From: CADEEN01 sp963740395
GTDB taxonomy: Bacteria; Pseudomonadota; Gammaproteobacteria; Burkholderiales; Burkholderiaceae_C
Length of the DNA stretch: 64,000 nucleotides
Direction: 5' to 3'
Assembly (NCBI GenBank): GCA_963740395.1
Contig: CAVUEP010000022.1
Coordinates: 11,134-75,133 of the forward strand
Shown here: positions 58,147-64,000 of the stretch, piece by piece
Layout of the letters: each line of letters opens with the position of its first letter
Numbering within the stretch: position 1 is the stretch's first letter
Made by a program: the position numbers and the translations under genes
The notes under the pieces: model-generated
What the model was told of the DNA's origin: nothing
Seen by the model: the letters and a program-made list of their open reading frames with translations, nothing else
Database searches by the model: none

Positions 58147-58929
58147 TCACATCTTGAAGTGTTCGCCGAGGTAGACCTTGCGCACGTCGGGGTTCTCGAC
58201 AATGTCGTGGGGCGTGCCCTCGGCCAGCACGCGGCCTTCGCTGATGATGTAGGCGCGGTCGCAAATGCCCAGCGTCTCGCGCACGTTGTGGTCCGTGATC
58301 AGCACGCCGATTCCGCGTGCCTTGAGAAAGCCGATGATGCGCTGGATCTCGATCACCGCGATCGGGTCGACGCCCGCGAAGGGCTCGTCGAGCAGGATGA
58401 AGCGCGGTTGCGTGGCCAGTGCGCGTGCGATTTCGACGCGGCGCCGCTCGCCGCCCGATAGCGAGGGTGCCGGGCTGGAGCGCAGTTTCTCGATCGACAG
58501 GTCGGCCAGCAGGCCGTCGAGCAATTGCTCGATGCGCGCCTTGGGCAGCGGCCTGCCATTGGGGCCGACCTGTAGCTCGAGGACGGCACGGATGTTCTCG
58601 TCGACAGTCAGCTTGCGAAAGATCGAGGCTTCCTGCGGCAGGTAGGACAACCCGAGGCGCGAACGTTGGTGGATCGGTTTGTGTTCGATCGAAGCGCCGT
58701 CGATCGAGATCTCACCCGCATCGGCTCGCAGCAGGCCCACGACCATGTAGAACGTCGTGGTCTTGCCCGCACCATTGGGGCCGAGCAGACCGACCACCTC
58801 GCCTGCACCGACTGCCAGATGCACATCCTTGACGACCGTGCGCGCGCCGTAGCGCTTTTGCAGCCCGTGCGCCTCTAGCCGGCTCTGCGGGGTTGAATTG
58901 GCCGGCAGCGAAGAGAGCGCAGAGGTCAA
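58147..58929 (-). CDS. lptB: Lipopolysaccharide export ATPase LptB
   Basis: A 260-residue ABC ATPase of the LPS transport bridge. Walker A GPNGAGKTTT (residues 50-59) is followed by GLSYLPQEASIFRKLTVDENI, the signature LSGGERRRVEIARALAT, Walker B FILLDEPFAGVDP and the H-loop LITDHNVRETL, then GEHFKM at the end. It powers LptFG to extract LPS from the inner membrane. It overlaps lptA by ATGA (58926-58929) and is followed by rpoN 120 bases away, the classic lptA-lptB-rpoN order. Confidence 0.97.
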   Translation of the reverse strand: MTSALSSLPANSTPQSRLEAHGLQKRYGARTVVKDVHLAVGAGEVVGLLGPNGAGKTTTFYMVVGLLRADAGEISIDGASIEHKPIHQRSRLGLSYLPQEASIFRKLTVDENIRAVLELQVGPNGRPLPKARIEQLLDGLLADLSIEKLRSSPAPSLSGGERRRVEIARALATQPRFILLDEPFAGVDPIAVIEIQRIIGFLKARGIGVLITDHNVRETLGICDRAYIISEGRVLAEGTPHDIVENPDVRKVYLGEHFKM

Positions 58930-59516
58930 GGTCGCGGCCCCGAAGGCGCCACGCCGCCGGGTTCCGGCTTGGGCGTGATGACGACCCGCACCCGGCCACT
59001 GCCCGCTGCGCCTGGCGCACTGGCCGCACCGGGTGAGCTGCCTGCGCTGCCCTGCACGCTGAAGGTCTCGTTGCCGCTGTCGTACGTGATCACGTTGCCG
59101 CTGATCACGTCGGCAGGCACGGCACCACGCAGCCGCCGTACCTGTGCATTGCCGGTGAATCGCACCACGTCGCCGCGGCTGTCGTATTCGATGTGGTCAG
59201 CGACCCCTTCGATGGTCTCGTCGACGCCGTCGCGCTTCTGGCTGAAAGTCGCCTGTCGGTCCGCGCTGCCGGTCGCGCTCGCGCTGCGGTGGCCGTCCGG
59301 ACGCTCGCGCACCTCGACCCGTTCGGCGCGGATGGCCATGGTGCCCTGGGCAATGACGACATTGCCGTTGAACACGACGATTTGCTTGAGAAGGTCGACC
59401 AGGCCGGGGCGGTCTGCCTCGATGACCAGCGGCTTGCTGCGGTCCGCCTTTTCTGCCTGCGCCGGGGCCACGGCGGCGAGGCACAGCAGCAGGGGCAGGA
59501 GTCGATGTGGTGTCAT
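58926..59516 (-). CDS. lptA: Lipopolysaccharide periplasmic bridge protein LptA
   Basis: A 196-residue OstA/LptA-fold protein with signal peptide (MTPHRLLPLLLCLAAVAPAQA). The beta-jellyroll motif DRSKPLVIEADRPGLVDLLKQIVVFNGNVVIAQGTMAIRAERVEV is followed by DHIEYDSRGDVVRFTGNAQVRR and VISGNVITYDSGNETFSV. It links the inner-membrane LptB2FGC complex to the outer-membrane LptD. A second ATG 24 bases upstream is possible but lacks better signals. lptC, often just upstream, is not adjacent here; dsbA is. Confidence 0.93.
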   Translation of the reverse strand: MTPHRLLPLLLCLAAVAPAQAEKADRSKPLVIEADRPGLVDLLKQIVVFNGNVVIAQGTMAIRAERVEVRERPDGHRSASATGSADRQATFSQKRDGVDETIEGVADHIEYDSRGDVVRFTGNAQVRRLRGAVPADVISGNVITYDSGNETFSVQGSAGSSPGAASAPGAAGSGRVRVVITPKPEPGGVAPSGPRP

Positions 59517-59626
59517 GGCGGCACAGAACTTGCATGCCATTCTAGCCACACCCCCCTGCAGCAGCCGGGGGTATGAGTGAACTCTGCCGCACCCGGGACG
59601 GCGGCGGGCGCGCGCCGAGCCGGTTT

Positions 59627-60268
59627 TCAGCTGTTCTTGCGCGCGCGCAGGATCAGGTAGTCCGCGACGAGGAGGGCCTTGTCGTTGCCGCCGGTCAACG
59701 ATCCCGAGGTAAACCAGCGCCCGTGAATGCCCAGCGTCGGGACGCCGTCGATCTTGTAGGCCTCGGCAGCCTGCTTGGCCTGCCGCACCTTGGTGGCCAC
59801 GCCGAAGGACTTGAGCGTGTCGACGACCTTGGCGCCGTCGCCGCCATTGGCGCCGACGAAGGCAGCGATGTCCGCCTCCTTGTCCAGCCGTTGCCGCTGC
59901 ACGTGGATCGCCGCAAAGACGCGCTTGTGCAGCGTCTCGACGAGCCCCTGGGCCTCCAAGGCGTAGAAGAGCCGCGCATAGCCCTCGAAGGGCGCATTGA
60001 AGGTGGCCGGAATGCGGCGAAACGCAACATCGGCAGGCAGTCGCTTGACCCACTGGTCGAGCATCGGCTCGAACGAGTAGCAGTGCGGGCAGCCGTAGGA
60101 GAAGAACTCGATGACGTCGATCTTGCCGCCCGCCGGCACGGCCACCGGCGAGCTCAGACGCACGAAGTCGCGCCCTTCGACCGGGGCGGCGCCTTGCGCC
60201 AATGACGCCGTCGATAGGCCCAGCGCTGCGGCCGTGGCGGTCAAGGAAAAGTCGCGTCGATTGATCAT
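59627..60268 (-). CDS. dsbA: Periplasmic thiol:disulfide oxidoreductase DsbA
   Basis: A 213-residue thioredoxin-fold oxidant that forms disulfides in exported proteins. An N-terminal RRDFSLTATAAALGLSTASLA segment is the signal and has a Tat-like twin arginine. The active site is VIEFFSYGCPHCYSFEP with C60 and C63, and the cis-proline loop IDGVPTLGIHGRW. It stands between the SPOR-protein gene and lptA, a conserved Burkholderiales order. Confidence 0.95.
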   Translation of the reverse strand: MINRRDFSLTATAAALGLSTASLAQGAAPVEGRDFVRLSSPVAVPAGGKIDVIEFFSYGCPHCYSFEPMLDQWVKRLPADVAFRRIPATFNAPFEGYARLFYALEAQGLVETLHKRVFAAIHVQRQRLDKEADIAAFVGANGGDGAKVVDTLKSFGVATKVRQAKQAAEAYKIDGVPTLGIHGRWFTSGSLTGGNDKALLVADYLILRARKNS

Positions 60269-60328
60269 GTGGGGAGGCCCTTCCTGGCTGCTGCTTGAAT
60301 TTCTAGAAACTGGCGGGTGTCCGCGGGC

Positions 60329-60941
60329 TCACCGCTCGACGCGCACCAGGGCCGCTTCGACACCGTTGCTGGCCAAGCGTTCCTGCGCCGCGTCTGCGTC
60401 TTCCTTGCGATCGAACGGCCCGAGGCGCACGCGGTACACCGTCCGGCCCGACTGTTCCCGCTCTGTCACTTTGGCCGCCACGCCCATCAGGCCGATCCGC
60501 GCGCGTTGCTGTTCTGCGTCTTCGGGTCGCGCATAGGCGCCGACCTGGACGAAGTAGGTGAACGTATCAGCGCCTGGTTTGGTGGACTTGGTTGCGGTGA
60601 CCGCCGGCGCAGGCGCAGGCGCAGGCGCTGGCTTGGCCGTCGGCTGAGGCGGCACGGCCGCGGGCACGCGACCCACGCCCGGGGCCATGGTTACCGGCGG
60701 CGCCGCTGCCGAAGACGCCGCGCCCTTGACTGCAGGCTTGTTGGCCAAGGGGGCATTCGGCTCCCAGTTCTTGTTGCGCTCGGCCTCGGCGGCATCCTGC
60801 TCGGCCGTGCGTTGCGGCACCTTGTCTGATAAACGGCACCGGCACCTTGGTCACGTACAGCGCCACGCCCAGCGCCAGCGCCAGGCCGAGCAGCAGGCCG
60901 ACGATCAGTCCGATGGCGAAGCCGCCGCGTTGCAATGTCAT
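60329..60941 (-). CDS. SPOR-domain cell-division/envelope protein, frame-shifted
   Basis: About 203 residues. A short cytoplasmic start and one membrane helix (GGFAIGLIVGLLLGLALALGVALYVTKVPVPF) lead to a Pro/Ala linker (KPAPAPAPAPAV) and a C-terminal SPOR domain (TFTYFVQVGAYARPEDAEQQRARIGLMGVAAKVTEREQSG, YRVRLGPFDRKEDADAAQERL), which binds septal peptidoglycan. It resembles FtsN-type proteins. A break near 60828 (ATC A GAC) is repaired by removing one base. The start ATG 60941 overlaps the argS stop (ATGA). Confidence 0.9.
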
Positions 60942-62660
60942 TCGTGAGTTTCCAATGCGAGGGTAGGGGTTTCGCGGTCCATGCGCTCGGGCGCCGAGAC
61001 ACCCAACACGGCCAATGCGTTGCGCAGCACCTGCGCGGTGGCAGCAAGCAGGGCCAGTCGCGCCTGCGCCAGCGCCGCATCATCGACCAGAAAGCGCTCG
61101 GCGGCGTAGTAGCTGTGGAAAGCCGCAGCGACGCCGCGCAGGAAGAACGCCACATCGTGCGGCGCCAAGCCCGCGGCGGCACGTTGGAGCATGGCCGGGT
61201 AGGCGGCCAACTCGAGCATCAGCGCGGCCTCGGTCGGAGCCGTCAGGCGCGACAGGTCGGCCTCGGCGAGTCGCTCGGTGTCACCGCCCTGGGCGCGGTA
61301 CTGGGCCAGCACCGAGCTAGACGCGGGCATGCGCGTACTGGACGTAGAACACCGGGTTCTCGTCGTTCTGGGCCAGCGCCAGGTCGATGTCGAAGGTGTA
61401 CTCGGTGTCGGCCTTGCGGCTGATGAGAAAGAAACGCACCGCGTCGCGGCTGGTCCAGTCGATCAGGTCGCGCAGCGTCACGTAGCTGCCTGCGCGCTTG
61501 GACAGTTTGACTTCCTGGCCGCCGCGCATGACGGTCACCATCTTGTGCAGCACGTAGTCCGGGAAGTCCGCCGGCACGCCCCGGTCCGCGGCCTGCAGGC
61601 CAGCGCGCACGCGGGCGATGGTGCCATGGTGGTCGGTGCCCTGGTAATTGATGCACTTGACGAAGCCACGCGCCCACTTGTCGAGGTGGTAGGCGACGTC
61701 GGGCACGAAGTAGGTGTAGCTGCCATCGGACTTGCGCATCACGCGGTCCTTGTCGTCGCCGTAGTCGGTCGTGCGCAGCCACAGCGCGCCTTCGCTCTCA
61801 TAGGTCTTGCCCGAGGCGACGAGCCGTGCAACCGTGGCCGCGACCTTGCCGTCGGCATACAGGCCCGACTCGAGGAAGTAGTTGTCGAAGTGCAGCCCGA
61901 AGGCCTGCAGGTCGAGGTCCTGCTCGTGGCGCAGATAGGCCACGGCGAACAGGCGGATGGACTCGAGATCGTCCGCGTCGCCGGAGGCGGTATAGGTGCG
62001 GTCATCGGCCTGAACCGTCTTGCGCGCCGCGAAGTCCTGCGCAATGTCGGCGATGTAGTCGCCGTTGTACGCGGCCGCGGGCCAGTCGGCGTCGCCAGGC
62101 TTGAGGCCCCTCAAGCGTGCCTGCACCGAGGACGCCAGCGTGGCGATCTGCACACCCGCGTCGTTGTAATAGAACTCCCGCGTCACGTGCCAGCCCTGGG
62201 TCGCGTACAGGCTGCACAGGGCGTCGCCCAGGGCGGCCTGGCGCGCATGGCCCAGGTGCAACGGGCCGGTCGGATTGGCCGACACGAACTCGACCAGGAT
62301 GCGCTGGCCGTTGTCGGGCTGTTGGCCAAAGCACGCTCCCTCCCGCAGCACCTCGGCGATCACGGCCTGCTTGGCCGCAGGGGCCAGCCGCAGGTTGATG
62401 AACCCTGGACCAGCGATCTCGAGCGCCGAAACCCAGCGCTGCACCGCCGGCTGTCGCTGCAGCGCGGCGACCAGCTGTTCAGCCAGTGCGCGCGGGTTGC
62501 TCTTGGCCACGCGAGCGAGTTGCATGGCTGCCGTGATGGCCAGGTCACCATGCGCCGCCTGCTTGGGCGACTCGAAGGCCAGTGTCACACCGTGCCCGGG
62601 CGCCGTCTCGGCAGCGGCCCGGCGCAGGGCGTCGAGCAGCTCTAGCTGGGCTTGGATCAT
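60938..62660 (-). CDS. argS: Arginyl-tRNA synthetase, split by one frame shift
   Basis: A class I synthetase of about 573 residues. An N-terminal tRNA-binding domain is followed by FVSANPTGPLHLGHARQAALGDAL with the HLGH motif (135-138). NDAGVQIATLASSVQARL, the tRNA-positioning YFVPDVAYHLDKWARGFVKCINYQG and the VKLSKRAGSYVTLRDLID (KMSKS-like) loop follow. The C-terminal anticodon domain holds LAAYPAMLQRAAAGLAPHDVAFFLR and AFHSYYAAERFLV. One extra base near 61320 makes a TAG in the frame of YVQYAHARV. Removing it rejoins to SSVLAQYRAQGG, matching the family. Because argS is essential, the break is probably not real. Confidence 0.95.
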
Positions 62661-62858
62661 GGCGGCGATTCTACGTACCGTAGACGATGGCCGCGGCGCG
62701 TAGGCACATGGCCTGCGCGAGTCAGGTCCAGAGAGATGGGCCGCCACGCGCGCCCTGTTTGGCCCATCATGCGCCCTGGGCCGTGGAGAAAATCACGCTC
62801 TGCCTCACGCGCGCAAGCCACTGTGGCGCGAGTATTGCGCCTGCCCTCCTGCCAAGTC

Positions 62859-64000
62859 ATGAACAACGCCGCCGCATATCCGCCGAAGCTGCCGCGCTAC
62901 ATCGGTCCGTACCGCGTGCTGGACCAACTGGGCGAAGGCGCCACCAGCGTCGTCTATCACGCCCGCGACGAGTTTCGCGACCGCGACGTGGCCCTCAAGT
63001 GCGTGCGCGCGTCATCGGCGGCGACCGAAAGCGGCAGCAGCGGGTCACATTACTACGCGCGCTTCTTCGCCGCCGAAGCGGCGCTGGTGGGTCGCCTGTC
63101 GCATCCGAACGTGGTGCAAATCTTTGACGCCGTGGCCGACCCGCTGCAGCCCTACCTCGTGATGGAGTACGTGCCTGGCGTCACGTTGCGCGACTTCTGC
63201 CAGCCTGACGCACTGCTGTCGCTGGAGCAGGTCGTCGAAGTCGGGTTCAAGTGCGCCATGGCGCTGGGCTACGTCTACCGCCAGGGCCTGATCCACCGCG
63301 ACGTCAAGCCGGCCAATCTGATGGCCGTGATGGCCCACGACCAGGTGGTCGATATCAAGATCACCGATTTCGGCAGCGTGCTCCAACTCGAGGCCGACCG
63401 CACCCAGGTGCATCGCGTCGGCTCGCTGGCCTATATGTCGCCCGAGCAACTCGACGGCAGCGCACTGGACTGCGGCGCGGACATCTATTCGCTCGCCGCG
63501 GTGCTGTACCACCTGATCGCCGGGCGACCGCCCTTCGAGGGGCCGACACAGGCAGCCCTGATGCACCAGGTCTTCAACGAGACGCCTGTACCACCGTCCG
63601 CCCTGCGCGGTGGTGTCCCGCCTTCGCTCGATACCCTGATCCTCGGGGCGCTCGCCAAGCGGCCCGCAGACCGGCCGGCGAACTGGGAGGTCTTCGCGCA
63701 GGCGTTGTCAGGGCTGGTAGCGCGGCGCGAGGTTCCGCGCGGCCGCCTGCAGGGCGTGCTCGACTCCGAGCGTTTCAACCTGTTGCGTGCGCTGGAATTC
63801 TTTGCCGACTTTGGCGACGTCGAGCTGTGGGAGGTCGTGCACCGCGCCAAGTGGCAGCGCTTCAAGTTCGGCCACCCGCTGTACAAGAAAGGGCAGGAGG
63901 GCGGCAGCTTCCATATCCTGGCCCAGGGCGAGGTCGAGGTGTTTCGAGATGGGCGCAAGGTCGTGGTAAAGGACTCCCACGGGCGGGGGCGGAGACAAGA
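62859..64000 (+). CDS. Eukaryotic-like Ser/Thr protein kinase with a cyclic-nucleotide-binding-like domain, cut by the window edge
   Basis: The visible 380 residues hold a complete Hanks-type kinase. The Gly-loop is GEGATSVVY (25-33), the catalytic lysine VALK (K47), the catalytic loop HRDVKPANL (from 146), DFG (170-172), and MSPEQLDGSALDCGADIYSLAAVLYHLIAGRPPFEG follows. After about residue 280 come a helical linker and the start of a cNMP-binding fold (QRFKFGHPLYKKGQEGGSFHILAQGEVEVFRDG), which runs off the window. The final residues look unlike that fold and may be disturbed. It is probably a signalling kinase regulated by a cyclic nucleotide or by the domain's pseudo-ligand. Start ATG 62859. 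Confidence 0.88.
   Translation, partial: MNNAAAYPPKLPRYIGPYRVLDQLGEGATSVVYHARDEFRDRDVALKCVRASSAATESGSSGSHYYARFFAAEAALVGRLSHPNVVQIFDAVADPLQPYLVMEYVPGVTLRDFCQPDALLSLEQVVEVGFKCAMALGYVYRQGLIHRDVKPANLMAVMAHDQVVDIKITDFGSVLQLEADRTQVHRVGSLAYMSPEQLDGSALDCGADIYSLAAVLYHLIAGRPPFEGPTQAALMHQVFNETPVPPSALRGGVPPSLDTLILGALAKRPADRPANWEVFAQALSGLVARREVPRGRLQGVLDSERFNLLRALEFFADFGDVELWEVVHRAKWQRFKFGHPLYKKGQEGGSFHILAQGEVEVFRDGRKVVVKDSHGRGRRQ

Overview
The window is very GC-rich, densely packed bacterial DNA. It most resembles a betaproteobacterium of the order Burkholderiales. This rests on protein resemblance, on the gene orders argS / SPOR-protein / dsbA and lptA-lptB-rpoN, on an AapJQMP-type amino-acid transporter, and on a three-gene pntAA-pntAB-pntB operon. 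I found no rRNA, tRNA, CRISPR array, transposase, prophage or plasmid origin. Apart from one 304-base gap (20338-20641), no stretch over 300 bases lacks a gene.

Layout. 1-4.5 kb: start-side part of uvrA, an ECF sigma / anti-sigma pair, a small lipoprotein. 4.5-11.8 kb: recQ, a very large SARP/BTAD-AAA-TPR regulator, an Ig/PD40 beta-propeller lipoprotein. 11.9-20.3 kb: nine consecutive minus-strand genes for exported proteins of unknown function, several overlapping by ATGA, including a tandemly duplicated two-gene cassette. 20.6-22.4 kb: ssb, OsmC, small membrane proteins. 22.4-26.2 kb: a TetR-controlled DevBCA-type ABC exporter with a clear operator. 26.2-31.6 kb: mnmA carrying an in-frame palindromic insert, rhodanese, chrA, chrB with a double operator, and an NhaP2-like antiporter. 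31.7-33.8 kb: MaoC hydratase and class III CoA-transferase. 33.8-38.5 kb: aapJQMP and nudJ. 38.8-41.7 kb: pntAA-pntAB-pntB. 41.7-45.8 kb: three exported proteins, one a 951-residue putative Tat lipoprotein. 46-51.2 kb: a second BTAD/ATPase regulator divergent from a TonB receptor. 51.4-54.6 kb: fadD-like ligase, MTA/SAH nucleosidase, rsmE. 54.7-55.1 kb: an orphan zinc-ribbon protein. 55.3-62.7 kb: rRNA methyltransferase, rpoN, lptB, lptA, dsbA, SPOR protein, argS. 62.9 kb to the end: a Ser/Thr kinase cut by the window edge.

How genes work together. The DevBCA set forms one repressor-controlled export operon. chrB-chrA-rhodanese-mnmA reads as a metal/sulfur operon. aapJQMP is a complete periplasmic amino-acid uptake system. 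pntAA-pntAB-pntB encode the proton-translocating transhydrogenase. rpoN-lptB-lptA-dsbA-SPOR-argS is an envelope/housekeeping block. The 11.9-20.3 kb exported-protein cluster is the best candidate for an undescribed system.

A key caveat is that about 25 frame shifts break 14 genes, among them the essential argS and otherwise perfectly conserved recQ and pnt genes. About 22 need one base removed to restore the frame. This points to insertion-type sequence errors, not gene decay. I annotate these genes as whole loci and give each approximate shift position.
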